From: Ensifer adhaerens
GTDB taxonomy: Bacteria > Pseudomonadota > Alphaproteobacteria > Rhizobiales > Rhizobiaceae
Direction of reading: 5' to 3'
Assembly: GCF_013283195.1 (NCBI RefSeq)
Contig: NZ_JABEKT010000001.1
Location: forward strand, 780,795 to 844,794
DNA length: 64,000 nt
Shown here: one piece after another, positions 17,166 to 25,646 of the stretch
Layout of the letters: the number at the start of each line of letters is the position of its first letter
How positions within the stretch are numbered: position 1 is the stretch's first letter
Notes under the pieces: generated by a model
Database searches by the model: none
Told to the model about the DNA's origin: nothing
Seen by the model: only the letters and a program-made list of their open reading frames with translations
Position numbers and translations under genes: made by a program

Positions 17166-17834
17166 CTAATTCGTGTTCTTGCGGATGGAAGTGGGTTCGA
17201 GATTGACCCTCACCATGCCCTCAAATGTTACTATGCGTCCCTTATCCGTCATTCGCAGCCGCTGCGCAATGATCGAACCGCCCTTCATGCTGATCGCAAT
17301 CGGTTGTTTCGTTTCCATTTCGCCGGCATTGATGTCCAGATAGGCCGACTGGAAGTCGGCGTTGACGCCATTATTCATGGTAATCGTGAACGGGGCGTTC
17401 ATATCGAGCGTATTGGCGCCGCGATCGTAGATGCCGTTGGTCGCGTCCACCGTGGCGATCAGCGTTTCGTTGACAGGCATTTCGGCATGGATCGTCTGCA
17501 GCGTGATGATATCGGGATTGGCGATATCCTGCAGCGCGCGCTGCGCCTTCATCGAATAGCTGATGCCCTGTTTGTTGCGCCCGGCAATGGCAGGGTTCTG
17601 CATGACGATCTTGCCGTCCTCGATCGTTGCGCTATCGAGTTGCAGATCGACCGGCATGAAGGCGCGCACGAAGGAAATGACCGCAAAGATCGCGGCGATG
17701 ATGCCGGCCACCACGGGCAGGATGATCTTCAGGCGCCTGACGCGCGCCGAATGCCGCGCGGCGAGCGCGTAGGCGTCCGACGAGCTCGCACCCGTGTCGG
17801 CAAAGAAGCCGGGGGCTGGCGCATGATCTAACAT
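17166..17834 (-). CDS. lptC: LPS export protein LptC
   Basis: A 222-residue bitopic inner-membrane protein. A basic cytoplasmic segment (HSARVRRLK) leads to one transmembrane helix (IILPVVAGIIAAIFAVISFV, about 37-58) and then a periplasmic jellyroll with ATIEDGKIVMQNPAIAGRN and PFTITMNNGVNADFQSAYLD. It receives LPS from LptBFG and hands it to LptA. First gene of the leftward lpt operon. In some relatives a ribonuclease D gene precedes it; here the next gene is the divergent sppA. Confidence 0.88.
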   Translation of the reverse strand: MLDHAPAPGFFADTGASSSDAYALAARHSARVRRLKIILPVVAGIIAAIFAVISFVRAFMPVDLQLDSATIEDGKIVMQNPAIAGRNKQGISYSMKAQRALQDIANPDIITLQTIHAEMPVNETLIATVDATNGIYDRGANTLDMNAPFTITMNNGVNADFQSAYLDINAGEMETKQPIAISMKGGSIIAQRLRMTDKGRIVTFEGMVRVNLEPTSIRKNTN

Positions 17835-18095
17835 GTGAAGACCTGTTGGTTCCGTTGCTTTTCAGCGTTCTCGCGAGAGCCGCCTTTTACATACATTCGT
17901 GTAAGTCGTCGCAAATATGGATATTTTTTGTTGCGGTACAATGCTGCCGCAAAAAACTTCGTGAAGACAGGAAAACGGCGGGCACGGCTTTTAACCGTGA
18001 CCGACCGCGTCTATTGAGTATGCCACTTGCCGTGCAGATAACATGCCCGATCGAAAACGGACAGAAGCTGGGCCAACAATTCGGGAGAAACCCAC
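17835..18095. other. Divergent lptC-sppA intergenic region
   Basis: A 261-bp divergent promoter region, AT-richer in its middle. TTGCGG (17931-17936) and CCGCAA (17947-17952) form a 6-bp inverted repeat spaced by 10 bp with a TACAAT-like box in the loop. No reading frame or RNA gene is supported. Confidence 0.5.
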
Positions 18096-19055
18096 ATGGA
18101 TGAACTTGCCATTGCCGATCGCCGCAGCCTGCGCAGGAAGCTGAGCTTCTGGCGCTGGATCGTCGCCGGCCTGCTTGCCGTTGTGGCTCTGGTGACGCTT
18201 TCCTGGTCGGGCTGGGCCGACAGCGCGGGACGCGCCCGCGATCATGTCGCCCGCGTGACGATTTCTGGCCTGATCCAGGACGATCGCGAATTGCTGGAGC
18301 GGCTCCAGCGGATCGAGAAAAATGATTCCGTCAAGGCGCTGGTGGTGACCATATCGTCGCCCGGCGGCACCACCTATGGCGGCGAGGTCATCTACAAGGC
18401 GATCCGCAAGGTCGCCGCCAAGAAGCCTGTCGTCTCCGACATCCGCACGCTGGCTGCCTCCGCCGGCTACATGATCGCGCTTGCTGGCGATACGATCGTT
18501 GCCGGCGAAAGCTCGATCACCGGCTCGATCGGCGTCATCTTCCAGTATCCCCAGGTCAAGGAGCTGATGGACAAGCTTGGCGTCTCGCTGGAATCGATCA
18601 AGTCGAAGCCGCTGAAGGCCGAGCCTTCGCCTTTCCATCCACCGAGCGACGAAGCCAAGGCGATGATCCAGGCAATGATCGACGACAGCTATGGCTGGTT
18701 CGTCGACCTCGTTGCAGACCGCCGCAAGCTGTCGCGCGACGAGGCGCTCTTGCTTGCCGACGGACGGATTTTCACCGGCCGACAGGCGCTCGGCCTCAAG
18801 CTTGTCGACAAGCTTGGCGGTGACGACGAAATCCGCGCCTTCCTGGCCGACAAGAAGGTGTCGAAGGACCTTGCCGTGGTTGATTGGGAAGAGCCGCGAC
18901 AGACCCTGCCGTTCGGCCTCGGATCGGCCGTCTCCGAGTGGGTCAAGATGTTGGGATATGACGCTTTTCCGGCGATGAAAGGCCTCGAAAAAATCGGGGG
19001 TGACAAGTTGTTTCTTGACGGTCTTGTTTCGGTTTGGCAGGTTGATGCTCAATGA
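18096..19055 (+). CDS. sppA: Signal peptide peptidase SppA-type S49 protease
   Basis: A 319-residue membrane-anchored serine protease that degrades cleaved signal peptides. An N-terminal transmembrane segment (WIVAGLLAVVALVTLSWSGW, about 21-40) precedes the S49 core. The nucleophile Ser is in the block AASAGYMIALAGDTIVAGES, and the catalytic Lys is probably in ESIKSKPLKAEPSPF of this short, single-repeat form. Length fits the short SppA class, not the 600-residue two-repeat E. coli type. GGGAG precedes ATG 18096. Likely co-oriented with ihfB and the LapA-like gene. Confidence 0.92.
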   Translation: MDELAIADRRSLRRKLSFWRWIVAGLLAVVALVTLSWSGWADSAGRARDHVARVTISGLIQDDRELLERLQRIEKNDSVKALVVTISSPGGTTYGGEVIYKAIRKVAAKKPVVSDIRTLAASAGYMIALAGDTIVAGESSITGSIGVIFQYPQVKELMDKLGVSLESIKSKPLKAEPSPFHPPSDEAKAMIQAMIDDSYGWFVDLVADRRKLSRDEALLLADGRIFTGRQALGLKLVDKLGGDDEIRAFLADKKVSKDLAVVDWEEPRQTLPFGLGSAVSEWVKMLGYDAFPAMKGLEKIGGDKLFLDGLVSVWQVDAQ

Positions 19056-19184
19056 GGATGGCAGCATATGCCCAGCCTGATCCGTAACGTGGCCGTCCGC
19101 GCCCGATGAGCGCCGGTCATTTTCTTGCGGCAATCACAATGCAGACCGAAAAAGCAAAACAAACAAGAATTTAAGGGGGCGACA

Positions 19185-19484
19185 GTGATCAAGTCAGAAC
19201 TGGTGCAGATTGTTGCAGCTCGCAATCCGCATCTCTACCACCGCGACGTCGAAAACATCGTCAACGCGGTGCTCGATGAGATCACCGACGCGCTGGCTGC
19301 CGGAAACCGTGTCGAACTGCGCGGTTTCGGTGCTTTCTCGGTCAAGAACCGGCCGTCGCGCTCCGGCCGCAATCCACGCACCGGCGATTCCGTTTTCGTC
19401 GAGGAAAAGTGGGTGCCGTTCTTCAAGACCGGCAAGGAGCTGCGCGAGCGGCTGAACCCGGGCATGAACGACGAAGAAGACTGA
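19185..19484 (+). CDS. ihfB: Integration host factor subunit beta
   Basis: A 99-residue DNA-bending HU/IHF family protein. The hallmark arm motif [20 protein letters not shown] is preceded by [18 protein letters not shown]. The [20 protein letters not shown] opening and the acidic tail NPGMNDEED are typical of IhfB. It pairs with IhfA (elsewhere) and supports sigma-54 promoter looping. The start is GTG 19185 with AAGGGGG 5 bases upstream; this gives the canonical length. A 20-codon extension in frame is not conserved. Confidence 0.96.
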   Translation: MIKSELVQIVAARNPHLYHRDVENIVNAVLDEITDALAAGNRVELRGFGAFSVKNRPSRSGRNPRTGDSVFVEEKWVPFFKTGKELRERLNPGMNDEED

Positions 19485-19567
19485 TCGTCCTGCCCGATCG
19501 TCATGAATCCGGATTGTCGTCTTCGCCGCTAAGGCCTGTGCGGTGATCCGGAAAACGGGAGCGCCGA

Positions 19568-19912
19568 ATGCTCAAGAAACTGATCAACATCGTTTTCCTC
19601 GTCCCGGTCGGTGTCATCCTGATCGTGCTCAGCGTCGCCAATCGTCAGAGCGTCACGTTGGCCCTCAATCCGTTCCGGCCCGAAGACAGCGTGCTGTCGG
19701 TGAGTGCGCCCTTCTTCGTTTTCCTGTTTCTTGCTGTTGTCGTCGGTCTGATCCTCGGTGCTGCCGCCACCTGGTTCAGCCAGGGCAAATATCGCCGGCG
19801 CGCGCGCAATGAGGCGACCGAGGCGCTGAAATGGCACCGCGAAGCTGAAAAGCACCGCAGCCAGGCGGAGAAGCTCGCCACGCAGGCAACTCTCGCTGCC
19901 CCGCAGAACTGA
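19568..19912 (+). CDS. LapA-domain small membrane protein
   Basis: A 114-residue protein with two transmembrane helices (LINIVFLVPVGVILIVLSVA and FFVFLFLAVVVGLILGAAAT) and a charged C-terminal coiled segment (RRRARNEATEALKWHREAEK). This is the LapA/DUF1049 layout; in enterobacteria LapA and LapB regulate LpxC turnover and LPS level, but here there is no adjacent lapB and the function is only inferred. It follows ihfB by 83 bp, as in many alphaproteobacteria. Confidence 0.85.
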   Translation: MLKKLINIVFLVPVGVILIVLSVANRQSVTLALNPFRPEDSVLSVSAPFFVFLFLAVVVGLILGAAATWFSQGKYRRRARNEATEALKWHREAEKHRSQAEKLATQATLAAPQN

Positions 19913-19930
19913 AGGCGAGGGCGCCGCCCT

Positions 19931-20389
19931 TTAGCTGACCGCTTCCGCAGGTCCACCGACAGCGGCGCTGAAATCCGTAAAGAACTGCTGCGCCAGCTTC
20001 TTGGCGGTCGAGTCGATCAGCCGGGAGCCGAGCTGTGCCAGCTTGCCGCCGATCTGCGCCTTGACGTCGTAGCGCAGGAGCGTCTCCGCACCGTCGTCGA
20101 CGAGCGTCACATCCGCGCCGCCCTTGGCAAAACCGGCAATGCCGCCCTTGCCTTCGCCGGAGATGGTGTAGCTTTCCGGCGGGTTGAGGTTCGACAGAAT
20201 GACGTCGCCGGTAAAGGAGGCCGAGACCGGACCGATCTTGATCTTGACCACGGCCGAAAGCTCGGTCGGCGATTTCATCTCGATCGACTGACAGCCGGGG
20301 ATGCATCGCTTCAGGATATCCGGGTCGTTGAGGCCCCGCCAAACGGCATCACGCGGTGCCGAGATGCGTTCTTCGCCGGTCATGTCCAT
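19931..20389 (-). CDS. CoxG-like SRPBCC protein (carbon monoxide dehydrogenase subunit G family)
   Basis: A 152-residue SRPBCC-fold protein of the CoxG group. It opens MDMTGEERISAPRDAVWRGL, then LKRCIPGCQSIE, a conserved feature, and ends with GSRLIDSTAKKLAQQFFTDF. CoxG in Oligotropha anchors CO dehydrogenase at the membrane, but that long form has a C-terminal membrane tail absent here, and no cox genes lie nearby, so the role is unknown. Start 20389 has GGGAGGA 7 bases upstream; ATG 20395 would be too close. Convergent with the LapA-like gene. Confidence 0.85.
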   Translation of the reverse strand: MDMTGEERISAPRDAVWRGLNDPDILKRCIPGCQSIEMKSPTELSAVVKIKIGPVSASFTGDVILSNLNPPESYTISGEGKGGIAGFAKGGADVTLVDDGAETLLRYDVKAQIGGKLAQLGSRLIDSTAKKLAQQFFTDFSAAVGGPAEAVS

Positions 20390-20703
20390 GCGCATTCCTC
20401 CCATTGACGGTGCCACGCGGCCAGAAGGGCGCGCGAAGGTTCATGTAATTCTCTGAATTCGCCTTGCAATCCTGTCCTGAATTCGATTTCGACCGATGGA
20501 TTGATGCAACTCTCGCTCCCGCGTTGATCTTGGCAAATCGGAAACGGCTTTGCCAAGAGCATGAGCGGTGCTATTTGCACCAACAGAATACGCCTCGCCT
20601 CGAAATCCGGGGTGCGGCGGCATACCTCATGGTGCCGGCCCGATTGCATCCGATATTCGGGAGGGTAGCGCCTCGTGACAAAACAAAGCCCAGGGATCTC
20701 AGC
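20390..20703. other. Divergent spacer with 9-bp inverted repeat
   Basis: A 314-bp gap between the CoxG-like gene and the methyltransferase. It holds a perfect inverted repeat CTTGGCAAA (20529-20537) / TTTGCCAAG (20549-20557), with 11 bp between arms, and a smaller AATTC-TCT-GAATT element at 20447-20459. The methyltransferase frame is open through here but has no typical start or conserved residues. Confidence 0.5.
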
Positions 20704-21855
20704 GTGAAGGAAAAGGACCGGCGGTCGAAGAATGCCTCCGTGACGACGGCGAAGGGCCGCGGAGCCGAGGCGCGTGGTGGTGGCCGCCTTGACAAGAAGC
20801 GTACACCTTTTGCCAAGTCAGGCGAATTCAAGGAGCGCGCGGCTGCGCATTCTCCGGCGAAAGCCGCAGAGCCGCGCGAGCGGCCGCCGCGGACACAGTC
20901 CGAGAACGAGGCCCCGGCGCGCTTCATCCCACGGCGCACCGGCGACAAGCCCGGCGAGCGCATTCCGCTCATTCTCGAAACATCGGGCGTTTCCGGCTAC
21001 CACTTGATCGACAGTGGCGCCGGCGAAAAGCTCGAGCAGTACGGACCCTATCGGATCGTGCGCCCCGAGGCGCAGGCGCTCTGGCCGCGAACCCTGCCAG
21101 ACAGTGTCTGGGAGAACGCGGACGCGATCTTTACCGGCGATACCGACGAGGACGGCATGGGCCGCTGGCGGTTTCCGGGCTCGGTTCTTGGCGAGACCTG
21201 GCCGATGCAGCTTCTGGGCACCGACTTCCATGGCCGGTTCACCTCCTTCCGCCATGTCGGCGTGTTTCCAGAGCAGCTGGCGCACTGGAGCTGGGTGAAG
21301 GATCAGGTGGAGGCGTCCCGCCGCCCGCTCAAAGTCCTCAACCTCTTCGGCTACACGGGGGTTGCCTCGCTGATCGCTGCCAAGGCCGGTGCCGAGGTGA
21401 CCCATGTCGACGCATCGAAGAAGGCGATCGGCTGGGCCCGGGAAAACCAGGCGCTGGCGCGCGCGGAAAAGCTACCGATCCGCTGGATCTGCGACGATGC
21501 CATGAAGTTCATCCAGCGCGAGGAACGGCGCGGCAGCCGCTACGATATCATCCTGACCGATCCGCCAAAATTCGGGCGCGGCCCGAACGGTGAAGTCTGG
21601 CAACTGTTCGACCATCTGGCGGCGATGCTCGACATCTGCCGCGAAATCCTGTCGCCCGAGGCCCGCGGCCTTGTGCTGACCGCCTATTCGATCCGCGCCA
21701 GCTTCTACTCGATCCATGAACTGATGCGCGAGACGATGCGCGGCCGTGGTGGCCGGGTCGAATCGGGCGAACTCATCATCCGCGAAGGCGGGCTCGACGG
21801 CCGCGAGCCGGGACGGGCGCTTTCTACATCTCTCTTCAGCCGCTGGGTGCCGTAA
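20704..21855 (+). CDS. Class I SAM-dependent rRNA methyltransferase (RlmI-like core)
   Basis: A SAM-dependent methyltransferase, 383 residues from GTG 20704. A basic, low-complexity N-terminus (about 1-75) is followed by the Rossmann methyltransferase domain: motif I LNLFGYTGVASLIAAKAGAE, motif II THVDASKKAIGWARENQ, and catalytic motif IV ILTDPPKFGRGPNGE (DPPxF, typical of rRNA cytosine/guanine methyltransferases such as RlmI/RlmL). The PUA domain of RlmI is not evident. Target base is not predictable. The GTG has AGGGA 8 bases upstream; an in-frame ATG at 20629 is an alternative. Its stop overlaps the next start (TAATG). Confidence 0.85.
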   Translation: MKEKDRRSKNASVTTAKGRGAEARGGGRLDKKRTPFAKSGEFKERAAAHSPAKAAEPRERPPRTQSENEAPARFIPRRTGDKPGERIPLILETSGVSGYHLIDSGAGEKLEQYGPYRIVRPEAQALWPRTLPDSVWENADAIFTGDTDEDGMGRWRFPGSVLGETWPMQLLGTDFHGRFTSFRHVGVFPEQLAHWSWVKDQVEASRRPLKVLNLFGYTGVASLIAAKAGAEVTHVDASKKAIGWARENQALARAEKLPIRWICDDAMKFIQREERRGSRYDIILTDPPKFGRGPNGEVWQLFDHLAAMLDICREILSPEARGLVLTAYSIRASFYSIHELMRETMRGRGGRVESGELIIREGGLDGREPGRALSTSLFSRWVP

Positions 21856-22715
21856 TGAGCAATGACAGAAGCGAACACGGCGCAGGCCGGGTCGGGCAGG
21901 TGAAGGAAGTTACCAGCCTCACCAATCCGATCATCAAGGACATCAAGCTGCTTGCGCAGAAGAAGCACCGCGACGAGACGCGGTCCTTCATGGCCGAGGG
22001 CTTGAAGCTGGTGATCGATGCACTCGATCTCGGCTGGAAGATCAAGACGCTGATCTACGCCAAGGCGGCCAAGGGCAAGCCGCATGTGGAGCAGGTGGCG
22101 GCAAAGACCTTCGCCCGCGGCGGGCTCGTGCTCGAAGTCAGCGAGAAGGTTTTGTCGACGATCACCCGGCGCGACAATCCGCAGATGGTCGTCGGCATCT
22201 TCGAGCAGCGCTACCGGGCGCTGAAGGAGATCCGCCCCGAGCTCGGCGAGACCTATGTGGCGCTCGACCGCGTTCGTGATCCCGGCAATCTCGGCACGAT
22301 TATCCGCACGGCCGATGCGGCCGGCGCCTCCGGCATCATTCTCGTCGGGGAAACGACGGATCCTTTCTCGCTCGAAACCGTGCGCGCGACGATGGGTTCG
22401 GTCTTCGCCATGCCGGTCGTGCGCGCCAGCGCCGACGACTTCGTCAAATGGCAGAAGCAGGCGGGCGTGAAGGTAGTGGCGACGCATCTTGCCGGTTCGG
22501 TCGACTACCGCACGATCGACTACAAGTCGAAGCCTGTGGTGCTCCTGATGGGCAACGAGCAGGCGGGCCTACCCGAAGAGCTTGCCCGCGAGGCCGGAGC
22601 GCTTGCCCGCATTCCGCAGGCCGGCCGTGCCGATTCCCTCAATCTCGCCATCGCCACCGGCATCATGCTGTTTGAGGCGCGACGTCACCTGCTGGCGCTG
22701 GATGCCGGCGCATGA
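21855..22715 (+). CDS. TrmH/SpoU family RNA 2'-O-methyltransferase
   Basis: A 286-residue SpoU-type methyltransferase. The substrate-binding N-terminal domain (about 15-110: [31 protein letters not shown]) precedes the trefoil-knot catalytic domain with the three family motifs: [35 protein letters not shown] and [17 protein letters not shown]. Such enzymes methylate 2'-OH of rRNA or tRNA nucleosides; the layout is closer to RlmB than to TrmL. It overlaps the preceding methyltransferase gene by one base and lspA by four (ATGA), so the three are translationally coupled. Confidence 0.93.
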   Translation: MSNDRSEHGAGRVGQVKEVTSLTNPIIKDIKLLAQKKHRDETRSFMAEGLKLVIDALDLGWKIKTLIYAKAAKGKPHVEQVAAKTFARGGLVLEVSEKVLSTITRRDNPQMVVGIFEQRYRALKEIRPELGETYVALDRVRDPGNLGTIIRTADAAGASGIILVGETTDPFSLETVRATMGSVFAMPVVRASADDFVKWQKQAGVKVVATHLAGSVDYRTIDYKSKPVVLLMGNEQAGLPEELAREAGALARIPQAGRADSLNLAIATGIMLFEARRHLLALDAGA

Positions 22716-23203
22716 GTGAAAAGCAGGTCCTGTTTTCGAGGCCGCTGCCGATCGCGGTCTTCATCGCCCTGGCGCTCGCCGCCGACCAGCTGATCAAGTA
22801 TCTGGTCGAGGCCTATCTGCCGTTCAATGAAGCGGTTCCTGTCGTGCCGATGCTGGCGCTCTACCGTACCTACAACTACGGCGTCGCCTTCTCGATGTTG
22901 TCGGGCATGGAAGGCTGGTTCATCGTCGGCATGCGCCTCACCGTCGTCGCCTTCGTTTTGTGGCTGTGGCGGCGCACGCCGAAGGACCGGTTCTTTGCGC
23001 ATTTCGGCTATGCCCTGATCATTGCCGGTGCGCTGGGCAATCTCGTCGACCGGCTGATCTTCGGCTACGTCATCGACTACATCCTGTTCCACACGCAGAC
23101 ATGGTCCTTCGCCGTCTTCAACCTGGCCGATAGTTTCATCACCATTGGCGCCGGCGCGATCATTCTCGACGAGTTGCTGCAGGCGAAAAAGGTCAACGCT
23201 TAA
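22712..23203 (+). CDS. lspA: Lipoprotein signal peptidase
   Basis: A 163-residue aspartic protease of the inner membrane, cleaving signal peptides of diacylglyceryl-prolipoproteins. Four transmembrane helices are visible ([66 protein letters not shown]). The two catalytic Asp residues are in [11 protein letters not shown] and FNLADSFIT. Its partner in lipoprotein maturation, lnt, is 22 kb away in the window. The ATG lies inside the end of the TrmH-type gene. Confidence 0.96.
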   Translation: MSEKQVLFSRPLPIAVFIALALAADQLIKYLVEAYLPFNEAVPVVPMLALYRTYNYGVAFSMLSGMEGWFIVGMRLTVVAFVLWLWRRTPKDRFFAHFGYALIIAGALGNLVDRLIFGYVIDYILFHTQTWSFAVFNLADSFITIGAGAIILDELLQAKKVNA

Positions 23204-23258
23204 GATTTTATCGATGCGCTGAAGCCATTCGGAACGCTTGCCGTGTTAGCCAAGGGGC

Positions 23259-25526
23259 ATGAGCGAGCCGTCACGATTGTTGGAGCAGATCGAATCCGGT
23301 TTCGGTGCGCAAGCCCGATCCAGCGATGCGATGGCTGCTGGCACCATGGCGGATGGCTCCGAAGCGATATCCAGGGACGGTGCATCCGCTTACGCCCTGC
23401 GCCGTGTTTCGCTGGCATCTCTCGGTGTCATCGCGTCCGGTCTCGTGCTGGCGATCGGTATCGCCGCCGGTCTCTATCTGTTTTCCGCAGCGGTTGCGGC
23501 AGCCGGCCTTGCAGGTGTGCTGCTGTTGATTGCCGATGGCATCAGGGCTGTCGACAGCGACAGGACGGGTGCGGAAGCCAGGCAGGACGGCGACTGGGAT
23601 CGCCATGAAACCTCGGCGCTGCTTTCGACCATCCACGATGCGCTCGGAGACCTGGCGATCATGCGTGGCATGGACGGCAAGATCGTCCATGCCAATGCCG
23701 CCTTTCATCGCGCCTGCGGAGTTGACGATGCAAGAGGGCTGACCTGCGCTGCCATTGGCCTCAGTTTTGAGCCGAAGATCGAACCGAACCACTATCTCGT
23801 GCGGATCGCGGCACCTGAAGGGCTGCGCCTCTACGATTGGCACGATGTCATTGCAAGGGATCCGGCCAGCGGAAGGCTGATGCGCCACAGCATCGCACGC
23901 GATGTGACGCAGGAGGCACGCGCCGCGCGCGAACGCGAAGACGCAAGGCGCCGCGCCGAAGAGGCAAGCCAGGCGAAATCACGATTGCTCGCAACCGTCA
24001 GCCATGAAATCCGCACGCCATTGTCCGGTATCCTCGGCATGAGCCACTTGCTCGGCCAGACCCGACTGTCGAGCGAACAAAAGAACTATCTGGCCGGCAT
24101 GCAGCAGTCCGGCCATGCGCTGGTGCAGCTTGTCGAGGACCTGATCGATTTCTCGTCGCTTTCGGCCGGACGCTTCCAGTTCCGCCCTTCGCGGCAGGAT
24201 CCGCGCGGCGTCATCGAGAGCGTCGTCGAAATGCTCTCCAATCGCGCCCATGAAAAGGGCATCGAGATCGGCGCAACCGTGAGCGCCGATGTGCCGGTGC
24301 TGATGGAGTTCGATGCGGCCCGCCTGCGTCAGGTCCTGTTCAATGTCGTCGGCAATGCGGTGAAGTTCACGGAGATCGGCGGCGTCTTCGTCAGCGCCGA
24401 CATTGTCGAGGATTGTGTGCGCATCCTCATCGATGACACCGGCCCGGGCATGTCGGGCGACGAATTGAAGCGTATCTTCGAAGAGTTCGAGCAGGCCGGC
24501 AGCGATGAGCAGCGCGCCAAGGGCACGGGGCTTGGGCTGGCGATCTCGCGCCGGATCATGCAAGCCTGCGGCGGCAGCCTGACGGCGTCGAGCGCGCCGG
24601 GGCGCGGTAGCCGCTTTGAGATCCGCCTGCCGCTCGCCGAAGTCGAGCGTGTCACGCCGGAGCGGCGCGTCAGGCTCGCCCGATCGCATGTGCTTGTGAT
24701 GGCCCCGGATGGCCCGGCATCCGCTGCATTGTCCTCCACCATCGCCACCCTCGGCGGACGTTGCCATCGGGCAACCACGCTGGCGGCCGCGCAGAATGTC
24801 ATCTCGGACGTCCTTGCCGGCGGCGCTGCGTTGACCGACATCATCGTCGATCACCGCCACGCCGGTCAGTTCAAGCAGCTTCTCGCCCTGCAGCCGGCGG
24901 TGGCGCGCCTCGACGTGCGCCGGACCTATCTGATCAATCCGGAGGAGCGCAACAACCATCCGGTCGACCAGATGGATGGCTATGAGGCCTGGCTGATCCG
25001 CCCCTTGCGCGAGAAGTCATTGGTCGAAGTGCTGCTCGGGAGGCTGAAAGGCATCGAAAAACGCGACGCCATCAACGACAACCGGCCGATCCTGCGGGAG
25101 GAGCCGACGATTGCGCCCTCCAAACAGAGCCCGCGCGGCATCCTTTTGGCAGAGGACGATCCGGTCAATGCGCTGATCGTGCGCACCGTATTGGAGCGCG
25201 CCGGACTGACGGTTCGGTTGGCGACTGATTTTGGCGCCGTCGATCAGATCCTTTCCGGCACCGGCGATCCGGCCCAGGCGATGCCGGAGCTTGTCGTCAC
25301 CGATCTGAACATGCCGGGCGGTGACGGGTTCTCAATGGTCAAGCGCCTGCGCGAGAACGAGGCCATGGGGCCGGGGCGGCGTCTTCCGGTGGTCGTGCTC
25401 ACATCCGACGTGCGGCCAGAGGTGAGGGACAGGCTGATCGCGGCCGGCGCCGATGTCGTCATGCCCAAGCCCGCGGATCCGCAGCGGCTGATGGCGGAAA
25501 TAAGCCGCCTTCTCGCGATACGGTAA
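23259..25526 (+). CDS. Hybrid sensor histidine kinase with pseudo-receiver and receiver domains
   Basis: A 755-residue membrane kinase. Two transmembrane helices (about 48-93) are followed by a PAS-like domain (about 120-225), HisKA with His249 in TVSHEIRTPLSG, and HATPase with N-box FNVVGNAVKFTE, G1 DDTGPGMSGDE and G2 GTGLGLAISRRIM. Residues about 475-597 look like a degenerate receiver (VLVMAPDG, IIVDHRHAG, INPEERN, YEAWLIRPLREKSLVEVLL), without the paired acidic residues. The C-terminal receiver (625-755) is intact: AEDD, phosphoacceptor Asp682 in VVTDLNMPGGDG, VLTSD, PKPAD. Signal and phosphorelay partner are unknown. It follows lspA by 55 bp and precedes olsB by 120 bp. Confidence 0.92.
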   Translation: MSEPSRLLEQIESGFGAQARSSDAMAAGTMADGSEAISRDGASAYALRRVSLASLGVIASGLVLAIGIAAGLYLFSAAVAAAGLAGVLLLIADGIRAVDSDRTGAEARQDGDWDRHETSALLSTIHDALGDLAIMRGMDGKIVHANAAFHRACGVDDARGLTCAAIGLSFEPKIEPNHYLVRIAAPEGLRLYDWHDVIARDPASGRLMRHSIARDVTQEARAAREREDARRRAEEASQAKSRLLATVSHEIRTPLSGILGMSHLLGQTRLSSEQKNYLAGMQQSGHALVQLVEDLIDFSSLSAGRFQFRPSRQDPRGVIESVVEMLSNRAHEKGIEIGATVSADVPVLMEFDAARLRQVLFNVVGNAVKFTEIGGVFVSADIVEDCVRILIDDTGPGMSGDELKRIFEEFEQAGSDEQRAKGTGLGLAISRRIMQACGGSLTASSAPGRGSRFEIRLPLAEVERVTPERRVRLARSHVLVMAPDGPASAALSSTIATLGGRCHRATTLAAAQNVISDVLAGGAALTDIIVDHRHAGQFKQLLALQPAVARLDVRRTYLINPEERNNHPVDQMDGYEAWLIRPLREKSLVEVLLGRLKGIEKRDAINDNRPILREEPTIAPSKQSPRGILLAEDDPVNALIVRTVLERAGLTVRLATDFGAVDQILSGTGDPAQAMPELVVTDLNMPGGDGFSMVKRLRENEAMGPGRRLPVVVLTSDVRPEVRDRLIAAGADVVMPKPADPQRLMAEISRLLAIR

Positions 25527-25646
25527 GCGCTGAAGTCGTAACGGTATCACCGTCCCGGCAGGGGTTGTGCGCCGTTTTCATGTCACTATGTTGTTGCAGA
25601 AACGTGGTCTAAGCCCGGCAGATATGAATGATTCGGGATGACGCGG

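Noticed and set aside
17924-17956. Terminator between lptC and sppA
   Set aside because: The 6-bp inverted repeat has its T run before the stem on the plus strand and A run after it, and both neighbours diverge, so termination makes no sense.
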